Origin: Streptacidiphilus sp. PB12-B1b
GTDB lineage: Bacteria; Actinomycetota; Actinomycetes; Streptomycetales; Streptomycetaceae
Length of the DNA: 64,000 nucleotides
Assembly: GCF_014084125.1 (NCBI RefSeq)
Contig: NZ_CP048405.1
Location: forward strand, 5,146,001 to 5,210,000
Reading direction: 5' to 3'
The position numbers were made by a program, and so were the translations under genes. Positions 31,454 through 40,437 of this stretch are shown one piece after another (the stretch's first letter is position 1; each line of letters starts with the position of its first letter). The notes beneath the pieces are model-generated. The model was not told the DNA's origin and did not search any database. It saw nothing but the letters and a program-made list of their open reading frames with translations.

Positions 31454-34132
31454 ATGAGCCTTCCGATCCCGTACATCATCGCGGACCGCGAGTTCTACGC
31501 GCCGCTGGAGTGCAGCCGTGAGCGCGGTGAGGAGTACCGGCCCAGCCAGGTCCCGCAGGGGTGGCTGGAGACCGAGTCCGCGATCTGGACCATGTGGTAC
31601 CACCAGGGCGTCCTGCGCGGCGTCGAGGACGGCTGGAAGGTCCACGTCTCCGCGCGGCCGGGCCGCCAGGCGGCCGTCCTGGACCTGGTCGCCGACGTCT
31701 GCTTCGCGCAGGACGTCGCCTTCAAGCACCTGTCCTCGCACCTCTTCTACTTCTGGACGCACCACAAGCACGCCTCCCGGGCGCAGGGCGGCAAGTTCAT
31801 CGCGGCCTACCCCACCGGCGTCGACGCGGCGCGCACGCTGATGGAGTCGCTGCGCGAGACGCTCGCCGACGAGGAGGGCCCCTACATCCTCAGCGACCGG
31901 CGCTACCGCGACTCGCGCACGGTGCACTACCGGTACGGCGGGTTCACCCCCCGCAGCCGGCTCACCGCCGACGGCACCCGGACGCTGCTGGTCCGCGACG
32001 GCGACGGCCGCGAGGTCGAGGACCGCCGGGGCGTGGCCTTCCACCTGCCCGCCGGGGTGGCCGACCCGTTCACCACCGTCGCCAAGGCCGCGCCGACGCC
32101 CGCAGCCGCGCCCGCGCCGAAAGCCGCCGATCCCGCACCGAAGGCCGCCGCGCCCGCGCCGATCACCGTGCACGGCTTCGTCTTCGAGCAGGCCGTGCAG
32201 TACAGCAACGCCGGCGGGGCGTACCTGGCGCACGAGGCAGCCACCGGACGGCCGGTCTTCATCAAGGAGGCCCGCGCCCACACCGGCCTGAGCGCGGGCG
32301 ACGTGACCGCGATCGAGCAGCTGCGCCGCGAGTGGGAGATCCTCCGGGCGCTGCACGCCGCCGCGCCCGGGCTCGCCCCCGAGCCGGTCGGCTACTTCCA
32401 CCAGTGGGAGCACGCGTTCATGGTCACCGAGCGGATCGGCGGCGCGCCGCTGAACCGCTGGATGGTGCTCAACCAGCCCATGCTCGGCGTGGACCGCCGA
32501 CCCGAGGAGTTCACCGAGTACCACGCCCGCTGCCGGCGCATCCTCTCCCAGGTCGAGCAGGCCCTGGAGCGCCTGCACGCGCTCGGCTACCTCTTCGTGG
32601 ACGTCAGCCCCGGCAACGTCCTGGTGACCGACGACGACCAGGTCAGGCTCATCGACTTCGAGGGCGTCCACCGGCTCGGCACCGACTTCGCCTTCATCGG
32701 CACCCCGGGCTACACCCCGCCGACCGCCCTGGTCGGCGACGACCTGGCGATCTACGACGACTACGGGCTCTCCGCGCTGGCCCTGCTGCTGCTCGGCCCG
32801 TTCCACCAGGTCGTCATCCGCAACCCCGACGCGCTCGCGCACCTGCGCCACGACCTGCACGAGCGGGCGCCCGTCCCGGAGCCGCTGTGGCAGCTGGCCA
32901 CCCGCTACCACCGGCCGGGCACCCCCGGCCGCGACCCGCAGGGCGCCCCGCTGCCCGGCCCGGAGCAGGTGGCCGCCGAGCCCGAACGGCACCTGGCCGA
33001 CCTGCGCGACGCGATCGCCGACGGGCTGCTGGCCATGGCGGAGCCCGAGCACCCCGCCCGGGTGTTCCCCACCATCGCCGAGGGGTACCAGAGCAACACC
33101 CTGTGCGTGGCCTACGGCACCGCAGGCGTCGCCCACGCCCTGCACCGCGCCGGACGCGAGCTGCCGGACGGCGTCCTCGACCGGCTCCGCCGCGAGGCCG
33201 TGGACTCCGCCGACGACCTGGGCCCCGGGCTGTACGTCGGGGCGTCCGGGATCGCCCGGGTGCTGGCCGACCAGGGGCACCCGGAGGAGGCCCGCAGCCT
33301 GCTGGCGGCGGCCGACCGGCACCCGCTCACCAAGGAGTCCGCGACCCTGTTCGGCGGCTCAGCCGGGCTGGCCCTGGCGCACCTCGGGCTCTACCGGCAC
33401 ACCGGCGACCAGCAGCACGTCGACCGGGCCCTGGAACTGGCGGCGGCGCTGCCGTCGAGCCGGGAGCTGACCCCGCTGCTGGGCCCGGACGACGCCACCG
33501 GCCTGCTGCACGGCCGCTGCGGCATCGCCCTGATGCTCCAGCAACTGTCGCTCGTCACCGGCGACAGCGCCCATCTGGCACGCGGGGTGGAGCTGCTGCA
33601 CGCCGAACTCGACCGGGCCGTCGACCCCGGCGCCGCCGGGCTGGAGTTCCCGGTCTCCGCCGTCGACCAGCGCAGCCTGCCGTACCTGTTCTGCGGGTCG
33701 GCCGGGATGGCGCACACGGTCACCCGCTACCTGCGGGTGGTGGACGACGCCCGGCTGGCCGAGGCGCTGCCCCGGCTGCTCGCCTCGCTGCGGATCACCT
33801 ACACCGTGATGCCCGGCCTCTACCAGGGCCTCTCCGGCCTGGGCCTGGCCCTGGCCGAGCACGCCGACCTCACCGGCGAGCAGGCGAGCCGCCGGGACGC
33901 CACCCGCGTCGCCCGCGCCCTGTTCAAGTACGCCGTCAACCACCCCACCGGGGTGCGCCTGCTCGGCGACCAGCTGATGCGGTACAGCACCGACCTGTGG
34001 AGCGGCTCGGCGGGCCTGCTGCTCTTCCTGAGCCACCTGCTGGAGCCGCGCCCCGACCCGCTGTTCACCGTGGACGCGCGCACCCCCGTCGCCGCGCCCG
34101 CGAGGAGGACGCCCGATGCGCCGGTCCGGTAG
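31454..34132 (+). CDS. Class III lanthipeptide synthetase (LanKC)
   Basis: An 892-aa three-domain enzyme. The N-terminal lyase part has WKVHVSARP, FKHLSS, GKFIAAYP and TVHYRYGGF (about 55-165). A Pro/Ala linker (PAPKAADPAPKAAAPAP) leads to a kinase (about 245-520) with FVDVSPGNVLV and LIDFEG. The LanC-like domain has LFCGSAGM but lacks the Cys-His pair that completes the zinc site, as in class III. ATG 31454 has GGAG 6 bp upstream; an ATG at 31448 is less well placed. It overlaps the MFS gene by 17 bp. Confidence 0.92.
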   Translation: MSLPIPYIIADREFYAPLECSRERGEEYRPSQVPQGWLETESAIWTMWYHQGVLRGVEDGWKVHVSARPGRQAAVLDLVADVCFAQDVAFKHLSSHLFYFWTHHKHASRAQGGKFIAAYPTGVDAARTLMESLRETLADEEGPYILSDRRYRDSRTVHYRYGGFTPRSRLTADGTRTLLVRDGDGREVEDRRGVAFHLPAGVADPFTTVAKAAPTPAAAPAPKAADPAPKAAAPAPITVHGFVFEQAVQYSNAGGAYLAHEAATGRPVFIKEARAHTGLSAGDVTAIEQLRREWEILRALHAAAPGLAPEPVGYFHQWEHAFMVTERIGGAPLNRWMVLNQPMLGVDRRPEEFTEYHARCRRILSQVEQALERLHALGYLFVDVSPGNVLVTDDDQVRLIDFEGVHRLGTDFAFIGTPGYTPPTALVGDDLAIYDDYGLSALALLLLGPFHQVVIRNPDALAHLRHDLHERAPVPEPLWQLATRYHRPGTPGRDPQGAPLPGPEQVAAEPERHLADLRDAIADGLLAMAEPEHPARVFPTIAEGYQSNTLCVAYGTAGVAHALHRAGRELPDGVLDRLRREAVDSADDLGPGLYVGASGIARVLADQGHPEEARSLLAAADRHPLTKESATLFGGSAGLALAHLGLYRHTGDQQHVDRALELAAALPSSRELTPLLGPDDATGLLHGRCGIALMLQQLSLVTGDSAHLARGVELLHAELDRAVDPGAAGLEFPVSAVDQRSLPYLFCGSAGMAHTVTRYLRVVDDARLAEALPRLLASLRITYTVMPGLYQGLSGLGLALAEHADLTGEQASRRDATRVARALFKYAVNHPTGVRLLGDQLMRYSTDLWSGSAGLLLFLSHLLEPRPDPLFTVDARTPVAAPARRTPDAPVR

Positions 34133-35474
34133 CCGCAGGAGCGGCGACGGGCGGGGCGGGACGCCCGTGGATCCCGCCGTGCGACGCGACACCACCCTGT
34201 ACTGGTGGGGGCAGACCGCGTCGTCCTTCGGGTCGGTCTTCACCGCGATCGCCCTGCCGATCGTCGCCGTCGAGTACCTGCACGCCTCGGCGGGCGAGAT
34301 CGGGCTGCTCACGGCGGCCGGGATCGTCCCCGTCCTGCTCCTCGGCCTGCCCGCGGGCGCCCTGGCCGACCGGATCGCCCGGCCCCGGCGGGTCCTCGCC
34401 GCCATGGACCTGGTGTCGGCGGTGGCCGTCGCCGTGATGGCGCTGGGGCTGGCGCACCGGACCGCCACGGTCGGCTGGCTGGTCTGCCTGGGCGTGCTGA
34501 TGGGCCTGGTGGGCACCCTGTGCTCCTCGCTGTACTTCGTCCACCTGCGGCACCTGGTCGGCGGCGACAGCGTCGGGCCGGTGCGGGCGCGGCTGCAGGC
34601 CGGGCAGTTCGGGGCCGGGGTCGTCGGCCGACTGCTGGCGGGCCCCGCCGTCGTCGCCCTGGGCAGCGCGGCGGCGCTGGCGGTGGACGGCGCCAGCTAC
34701 GTCCTCAGCGCGCTGGCACTGCTGGCCATGCGCACCTCCGGGCTGGTCGCCCGGGAGAGCACCGCCTCCGTGGGCAGTACCCTGCGCGGCTCCGGGGCCG
34801 GGCTGCGGTTCTTCGCCGGGGACGGCTACCACCGGGCGCTGCTGGTGTTCATCGTGGTGCCCGCCGCCACCTCGTCCGGGCTGACCACGCTCACCGCGCC
34901 CTTCCTGCTGCGCAGCGTGCACCTGCCGGTGGCCGCCTACGGCTCGGTGTTCGCCCTCGCCGGGCTGCTGGGCCTGGCCGGATCGACCGCCGCCGGACGG
35001 GTGCTGACCCCCGGCCGCGACCCTCGGCAGGTGACGCTGGCCGGCTTCGCCGGGGCGGTGCTGCTGAGCCTGCTGCTGCCGATGGCGTCCGGTCCGCTGC
35101 CGCTCGCGGCGGCCTGCGCCGCGCTCGGCATCGGACTGCCGGTGTTCTGCGGTGCGATCGCCAATGTGGCCATCGGCTCGGTCCTGGTCGCGGACGTGCC
35201 GGAGGACGTCCTCGGCCGGTCGATGGCGGCCCTCCAGGTGAGCGCCTCGGCGGCGGCGCTGCTGGGCGCGCTGGGGAGCGGCGCCCTCGGCGACGCGCTG
35301 GGCATCCGGGCGGCGCTGTGGACGACGGGCCTGACCGGCGTGGGCGCGGTCGCCTGCTGCCTGCCCCCGGCGCTGGTCGGCGCGCGGCGGCTGCGGGCGG
35401 CCGAGCGCGCGGCGGGCGCGGCGGGCGCGGCCCAGTCGGCCGGGCAGTCGGCCTTCCCCGTCCGGACCGGCTGA
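34116..35474 (+). CDS. MFS transporter, probable lanthipeptide exporter
   Basis: A 452-aa major facilitator with about 12 hydrophobic segments and the loop motif GALADRIARPRR between helices 2 and 3. The start ATG 34116 lies inside the end of LanKC behind GAGGAGGA, so it is coupled to it. Most class III clusters use ABC exporters; an MFS here is less usual, and self-protection is an alternative to peptide export. Confidence 0.85.
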   Translation: MRRSGSRRSGDGRGGTPVDPAVRRDTTLYWWGQTASSFGSVFTAIALPIVAVEYLHASAGEIGLLTAAGIVPVLLLGLPAGALADRIARPRRVLAAMDLVSAVAVAVMALGLAHRTATVGWLVCLGVLMGLVGTLCSSLYFVHLRHLVGGDSVGPVRARLQAGQFGAGVVGRLLAGPAVVALGSAAALAVDGASYVLSALALLAMRTSGLVARESTASVGSTLRGSGAGLRFFAGDGYHRALLVFIVVPAATSSGLTTLTAPFLLRSVHLPVAAYGSVFALAGLLGLAGSTAAGRVLTPGRDPRQVTLAGFAGAVLLSLLLPMASGPLPLAAACAALGIGLPVFCGAIANVAIGSVLVADVPEDVLGRSMAALQVSASAAALLGALGSGALGDALGIRAALWTTGLTGVGAVACCLPPALVGARRLRAAERAAGAAGAAQSAGQSAFPVRTG

Positions 35475-35478
35475 CGGG

Positions 35479-35500
35479 GGCCTCTCCGGACGGGGAGGCC
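35479..35500. terminator. Hairpin terminator at end of class III cluster
   Basis: A 9-bp stem (35479-35487 with 35492-35500, one G-U pair) 5 bp after the MFS stop, between converging transcripts. Confidence 0.55.
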
Positions 35501-35537
35501 GACTGCTGTTGCTGTTCCTGTTCCTGCGACGGGTGGG

Positions 35538-35747
35538 CTACTTGCCGGTCGGCTCGGGGGTCAGCGGACAGCTCTGGGTGAGCGTGGGGGTGACCCAGAC
35601 GACGTCCGTGTTGGCGGTCAGCAGGCCGTACCGGCGGGCCAGTCTGCCGCCGGAGCGCAGCGTGATCTCGCCGCTGGGGTGGTCGACGGCCCGACCTTGA
35701 CGCGTACCCGGCTGCTTCCAGCTGCGGACCAGTTCTTCGGTGTGCAT
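35538..35747 (-). CDS. Class II lanthipeptide precursor, mersacidin/lichenicidin-type leader (69 aa)
   Basis: The N-terminus MHTEELVRSWKQPGTR matches the leaders of mersacidin/lichenicidin-family precursors, which begin with an EEIVRAWKDP-like segment, and HPSGEITLRSGG gives an NPAGE-like motif and a double glycine (about residue 33). The following segment, RLARRYGLLTANTDVVWV then TPTLTQSCPLTPEPTGK, has one Cys and many Thr, so at most one thioether ring per peptide. The start ATG 35747 is 21 bp downstream of LanM with AAAGGA upstream. No dedicated transporter-protease is adjacent. Confidence 0.8.
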   Translation of the reverse strand: MHTEELVRSWKQPGTRQGRAVDHPSGEITLRSGGRLARRYGLLTANTDVVWVTPTLTQSCPLTPEPTGK

Positions 35748-35768
35748 GAGGAGGGATGTCCTTTCGTC

Positions 35769-38700
35769 TTACCGGATCGGCGGCTGCAACAGCAGTGCCG
35801 AAGCTGTTCGCTCGGGGAATCCGAGCCGGAGGAGCCCGTGGCCGATGCCGGACAGCCCGGTCATCAGGCCGGGCACGGCCAGGCCGCCGGGGGTGCCGCA
35901 GCGCGGCCCGGAGCGGTCGAGTGCGGCGGCGAGCGCAGCCGCCCGGCCGTCCCGTACGGCCTGCAGGCCGGGGCTTCCGGGGCGGCTCGGGCTGCCCAAG
36001 CTGCTCGCGCTGCTCGCGTGGAGCAGTTCCAGGGCGCCGAGTTCGCCGTGGCACAGGCTGTGGTCGGGCAGCGGGCGGCTCGTGGCGAGCGCGCGGTGGG
36101 CGCGGCCGACGAACTCCGCCAGCTCCGGTTCGGCCATCGCGGCGGGGCTGTCGGCGACGGCCAGGGCGATCCCGGGCAGCCCCTGGCACCAGCCGGGTTC
36201 GGCTGCCGAGGGGGCGGCGGAGCGGACGGCCGAGCGCAGCGCGGCCAGCCCCGCGCGCTCGTAGCGGGCCGCCCCGGCGTCAGACCGCCCGGTACCGGCC
36301 GGTCCCCCGTCGGCCGCCGCGAACCGCAGCAGCGCCCAGCCGATCCCGGCCTCGCCCGCGCTGAATCCGGCGGCCCGGAGACCGTCCGGGCCGGTCTGTG
36401 GACCGTCGGCGTGCGGGCGGTCGGCGAAGGGACGGTCGGCGTGCGGGCGGTCGGCGAGCCGGTCGGCGCAGAGGCGGGCACCGCGCCAGGCCGCGTTGCT
36501 GCCCGTGGCCCGGCCCACCGCCAGCAGCGCGGCGAGGCCCCCGGCCGTCCCGTCGACCACTCCTGACTGCTCGTCATCCTCCCGCTCCGCAGCGGCCGTG
36601 GTCAGCAGGACGGCGGGCTCGATCCAGCTGCGGATCTCCGAGTCGTCCAGCAGGGCGGCCGTCTGCGCGAGCGCATAGGCGATGCCGCCCAGCCCGGCGA
36701 AGGCTCCCGATCCGACCAGGCCCAGCTCCGCCGGGTCGGCGGCGAGCCGCTCCAGCAGCCGGGGCACCGGACGCAGCGCCTGTCCGGCGGTCTCGGCGTA
36801 GCGCGCACTGCCGGTGAGCGCGGCCAGTTGGGCGAGGAACAGCGCCGGGCCGGGGTAGCCGCAGCCCAGGTCGGCGCCGGCCGGGCCGAGCCGCCAGTAG
36901 CGGTCGGCGAGGAGTTCCAGGCCGAGCCAGTTGGCCCGGCCGGGGCTGCGGTGGGCCTGCTCGACCAGCCGGTCGCCGATGGCGCGGGCGGCGGCCAGCA
37001 GCCCGATCCGGCTCGGGGCGGCCTGCGCCGGGCCCGGCCCGGCGGGCGCAGGTGCGGCGGGCGCTGATGTGGCAGGCGCAGGCCCGGCGGCGACGCGGTG
37101 GGCGGGGGCGTTGGACCGGGCGGCCATGGCAGCCCGGATGATCCACTCCTGCTGCCCCAGCTCGGCCTCGTCCATGGCCGCGACCTTCTCCCGGACCCGG
37201 TCCAGGCCGGTCCGCTCCAGCGCGTCCGGTATCCGCCGGTCCGCGCCCCAGCACAGGTCGGCCGAGCCGGGCCGGGCGGTGAACAGCGGGACGTCGCCGT
37301 CCCACAGCTGGTCGATCTCGGCGTCGACCAGCCGGGGCCACGCCGGGGCGCCCAGCGCGTCGGTCTCCAGCAGCCGCAGGATCCCCTCCCGCTCCGCCGG
37401 GCTGCGCAGGACGTCGGGGTGGGTGGACTCGTCCAGCAGCGTCACGTACGACTGGGTGGCCCGGGCGACCAGGCGCACCTCGTCGTCGGCGAAGCGGTGC
37501 AGCAGCCCCTGCGGGCCGAGCAGCTCCGCCCGGGCGGCGGCGATCGCGCGGTAGGCCGTGCGGAAGCCCTCGAGCAGTGCCTCGGTGTGGTCGGCCGGAT
37601 CGGCGTCCGCCCCGGCCCCGGCGAGCCTCGGGCGGTTCTCGGCCCCGGCGATGCCCCCGGGCCGCCGGACCAGCCGCATCCGGTCGGTGCCGCCGTCCGC
37701 CCACTCCACACCGGCCGTCGGCGCCTGCGCCCCGGCGTCACCGCCCAGGCCCGAGGCGTCGAGCGCGGTCTCGTCGCCGAGCAGCAGATACGGCAGCAGG
37801 CCGGTCCGGAGCACGGACGACCGCAGCACCAGGGCGGCCGGGTCCTCGCCGAGGGCGTCCTCGGCCGGGGGCGCGGGCGGGTGGAACAGCGTCTCGACGT
37901 CCACCGGGACGGGCTGGTCGGCGCAGGCAATCAGGTTCTCGTAGTGCTGATCGGTGCCGTCCAGGGCGTGCAGCAGCGCCAGCCAGGCGCCCTGCCGCAG
38001 GTAGAACCGCTCCAGCTGCCGCGCGTCGGCGCAGGGGCGGGCGGGGACGAACTCCAGCCAGCCGTAGCCGGGCCGCTCCAGCAGCGCCACGGTGCGCAGG
38101 CCGGGTGTGCCCGGCAGCGCGTTGAACCAGCCGACCACCTCGTCGAAGTGCCGGTGCAGCCCCAACGGCCTTGGCTTGTACACCAGTTGGATGCCATCGG
38201 CGAAACCCAGCAGGGCCACACTCCGCCCGTTCCGGTGCCCGTCGCCCGCTCCCTGCCGCAGCGCCAGCAGCGTCCCGGGGTCGCGGCCGGACAGCAGGGT
38301 GGCGACCAGGTCGGCGCGGTCGGCGGCGAATCGGGCCAGCAGTTCGGCCACGGCGTCGGCCGCGTTGACGCAGGTCTGCGCCACCAGCCGGGCCAGCACC
38401 GGGTACTGGTCGAGCAGCGCGGACAGCCCGCTCCGGCAGGCGGTCAGCGCGAGGAAGTCGCGGAACCGCTCCGACGGGGTGTCACCGGCCAGCCGCCCGG
38501 TCACCCTGGCGACGTTGAGTTCCAGCACCAGGGCGCGGGCGCACTGCCGGGCCAGGGTGTCGGCGAGCTGCTCCACGAAGCGCGCCCGGATGGCGGGGAG
38601 GTCCACGGCAGCGGCCGAGGCGGCGAGCGATGCCCGTTGGGACAGCCGGTCACCGGCCAGCTCGGCGAAGGGCGCCAGCACGATCCGGAAGCCGGTGGTA

Positions 38701-38909
38701 CCGGGCAGCTCCCCGCGCGGCAGTTCCCCGCCCGGCTGCGGCGCGGCGGGCGCGGCGGCGAGGGCCCGCGTGACGAACGCGGCCCACTCCGGCACCGCCG
38801 CGCAGGGCTGCTCCGCTGCGGGAATGCTGCGCAACCACCAGTCGTGCACGGCCGGTTCGGCAGCCAACGTCTCCTCAGTGATCACAGCGTCGAGCGTGTC
38901 AGCCTCCAC
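35769..38909 (-). CDS. Class II lanthionine synthetase (LanM)
   Basis: Bifunctional dehydratase-cyclase of about 1046 aa. The N-terminal dehydratase (DUF4135) has VYKPRPLGLHRHFDEVVGWF, DGTDQHYENLI and the kinase-like DVETLFHPP. The C-terminal LanC domain carries zinc ligands in GWCQGLPG and LCHGELG, and FSAGEAGIGWALLRFA. The start is uncertain: GTG 38909 is chosen; GTG 38885 and ATG 38993 are in frame. A 28-bp-period ADRPHADRPFADRPHADGP insertion sits in the cyclase domain. The mersacidin-like precursor follows immediately. Confidence 0.9.
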   Translation of the reverse strand: MEADTLDAVITEETLAAEPAVHDWWLRSIPAAEQPCAAVPEWAAFVTRALAAAPAAPQPGGELPRGELPGTTGFRIVLAPFAELAGDRLSQRASLAASAAAVDLPAIRARFVEQLADTLARQCARALVLELNVARVTGRLAGDTPSERFRDFLALTACRSGLSALLDQYPVLARLVAQTCVNAADAVAELLARFAADRADLVATLLSGRDPGTLLALRQGAGDGHRNGRSVALLGFADGIQLVYKPRPLGLHRHFDEVVGWFNALPGTPGLRTVALLERPGYGWLEFVPARPCADARQLERFYLRQGAWLALLHALDGTDQHYENLIACADQPVPVDVETLFHPPAPPAEDALGEDPAALVLRSSVLRTGLLPYLLLGDETALDASGLGGDAGAQAPTAGVEWADGGTDRMRLVRRPGGIAGAENRPRLAGAGADADPADHTEALLEGFRTAYRAIAAARAELLGPQGLLHRFADDEVRLVARATQSYVTLLDESTHPDVLRSPAEREGILRLLETDALGAPAWPRLVDAEIDQLWDGDVPLFTARPGSADLCWGADRRIPDALERTGLDRVREKVAAMDEAELGQQEWIIRAAMAARSNAPAHRVAAGPAPATSAPAAPAPAGPGPAQAAPSRIGLLAAARAIGDRLVEQAHRSPGRANWLGLELLADRYWRLGPAGADLGCGYPGPALFLAQLAALTGSARYAETAGQALRPVPRLLERLAADPAELGLVGSGAFAGLGGIAYALAQTAALLDDSEIRSWIEPAVLLTTAAAEREDDEQSGVVDGTAGGLAALLAVGRATGSNAAWRGARLCADRLADRPHADRPFADRPHADGPQTGPDGLRAAGFSAGEAGIGWALLRFAAADGGPAGTGRSDAGAARYERAGLAALRSAVRSAAPSAAEPGWCQGLPGIALAVADSPAAMAEPELAEFVGRAHRALATSRPLPDHSLCHGELGALELLHASSASSLGSPSRPGSPGLQAVRDGRAAALAAALDRSGPRCGTPGGLAVPGLMTGLSGIGHGLLRLGFPERTASALLLQPPIR

Positions 38910-39000
38910 GCGACCTGCACAAGGGGGAGCTTGGATTCTGGATGCGCGGCCGGTTTCCTGGGTGGACGGCCCCCATGAAGCGGGTGCCGCCACCAGGAAT

Positions 39001-39018
39001 ATGGGGGCTCTCCCCCAT
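39001..39018 (-). terminator. Small hairpin downstream of the membrane-protein gene
   Basis: ATGGGGG and CCCCCAT flank a 4-base loop. It lies 42 bp after the end of the 39060-39737 gene and upstream of lanM, so it may insulate the two. Confidence 0.45.
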
Positions 39019-39059
39019 GCGCGCGCAGCCGATCGTCCGAAGGATCGGCGCAGGGCGGG

Positions 39060-39737
39060 CTACGGCCGCTCGGCGCTCTGCAGCATGCCGCCGAGCGAGA
39101 AGCACAGGGCGCCGGTCAGGGTGCCCCAGTTGGAGACGGTCTCGTTGACCGGGCTGCCGGTGGCGGGGCGGGTGAAGGCGGCCAGCGCCGAGACCATGAA
39201 CAGCACCGACCCGAGCTGGTTCACCGCGACGACCCACCAGTCCAGGCCGCGCGCACGGACGTCCGGCCGGGCCCGGTCCCGCATCCCGGCGAAGCCGAGG
39301 TATCCGGAGACCAGGAACAGCACGCACCCGATCACGTCAGGCGCCCAGATCAGCCGGTTCACCTGGCGGACGGTCAGCCCCTGCAGGAACGAGTCCAGCA
39401 GGTTGACCGCGAACACCAGCGTCCCCGCGAACAGCAGGAAGGCGCTCGTCCAGTCCACCCGCATCGGCTCGTAGCTCCACCACCGCCAGCCCGTCCCGGC
39501 CGGTGTGTTGACCGCCTGCAGCAGGGAGGCGTAGCCGCCGGTGTTGAAGAACAGGCCCCCGACGAAGTACAGCGAGGCGCTCCCGGTCGGATCGCCCGAG
39601 CCGAACTGGGCGACTGCGGCCCCCACCGCGAACAGCGCCCCGCCGACGACGAACGCCCACGCCGCGACGCTGTTCAGCCGTGCGGCCCGGGCCGGGCCCG
39701 CGCCCTCGGTGAGCTGCTCGGGATGGGCCACGGCCAC
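39060..39737 (-). CDS. Polytopic membrane protein of unknown function
   Basis: A 225-aa protein with about six hydrophobic segments (VAAWAFVVGGALFAVGAA, LYFVGGLFFNTGGYASLL, FLLFAGTLVFAVNLL, DVIGCVLFLVSGYLGFAG, WVVAVNQLGSVLFMVSALA, LTGALCFSLGGML). Two loops carry charged/aromatic residues (WWSYEPMRVDW; MRDRARPDVRARG). I do not recognise the family beyond a resemblance to YrhK-like actinobacterial membrane proteins. It has no coupled neighbour. Confidence 0.75.
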   Translation of the reverse strand: MAVAHPEQLTEGAGPARAARLNSVAAWAFVVGGALFAVGAAVAQFGSGDPTGSASLYFVGGLFFNTGGYASLLQAVNTPAGTGWRWWSYEPMRVDWTSAFLLFAGTLVFAVNLLDSFLQGLTVRQVNRLIWAPDVIGCVLFLVSGYLGFAGMRDRARPDVRARGLDWWVVAVNQLGSVLFMVSALAAFTRPATGSPVNETVSNWGTLTGALCFSLGGMLQSAERP

Positions 39738-39998
39738 AGCCTAGTGCGGCGGGAACGATCCACCGGGCAGTGAAACGCCCGCCCACCGGCGCGGACGGTT
39801 CGAGTACCCCCGGTTCCGACCGCCCTCCAGCTGAAGATCACTTACAATCGCCTTACCCTCTCCCGCGCTGCCGGGAGTCGGGGGCCGTCGGGGGCGGCGT
39901 CAGACGTTCGTGGGTGATCACTGCTGCGCTTTTCGGGCGCGTGCACGCCCACGTCCTCCCTCGTCCCTGGCTTGTCCACTACGAGGTTGCGAGGTCCG

Positions 39999-40229
39999 AT
40001 GGGGTCCACTTGGAAGCCGCTCCCCGATGAACTGTCCGGCTCCGCACGGCGGTTGACGGAGGAGCTGCGCGCGGTCAAGGACCGCAGCGGCCTCTCGCTG
40101 TCCGACATGGCCGCCGCCACGCACTACAGCAAGGCATCCTGGGAGCACCCGGGCACGGCGGGGGCTGCGGCGAGCCGTCCCGACCCGGCGCAGCCCCCTG
40201 CTACCGCCCTGCGGGGGCGCGGCCGTTGA
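39999..40229 (+). pseudogene. XRE-type regulator, truncated
   Basis: The 76-residue frame starts MGSTWKPLPDELSGSARRLTEELRAVK and holds the first half of a helix-turn-helix, SLSDMAAATHYSKASWE. In relatives this continues RWLNGK and on into a full regulator; here it passes into Ala/Pro/Arg-rich noise and stops. The conserved HTH is cut at the recognition helix, so it cannot bind DNA normally. Sequence to 40437 contains no recognisable remainder. Confidence 0.6.
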
Positions 40230-40244
40230 GGCTGCGCCGCCTCC

Positions 40245-40282
40245 TCGGCTCACGACCAGGGTTCCGATCCTGGCGGAGCCGA
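40245..40282. other. Compound hairpin with tRNA T-arm-like tip
   Basis: Outer 7-bp arms (40245-40251 with 40276-40282) enclose a 5-bp stem (40256-40260 with 40269-40273) and the loop GTTCCGAT. There are no acceptor, D or anticodon arms, so it is not a tRNA gene. Function unknown. Confidence 0.4.
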
Positions 40283-40437
40283 CCGCGCCCCCGTCCACGA
40301 CACCGACGGCCCGCACCGGGCCCGGGACGTGTACCCGCAGGCCCTGCGGCCCGCCTCGCCGCCCTCCAGGCCGGGCAGGGACCGGTCCAGGAAACTCGTT
40401 CGACTGCCGGGCTCCGTCGCGCCTATCGTCCGCTGAC

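Noticed and set aside
40245-40282. tRNA gene suggested by a T-arm-like hairpin
   Set aside because: No acceptor, D or anticodon arm can be formed by the flanking sequence.
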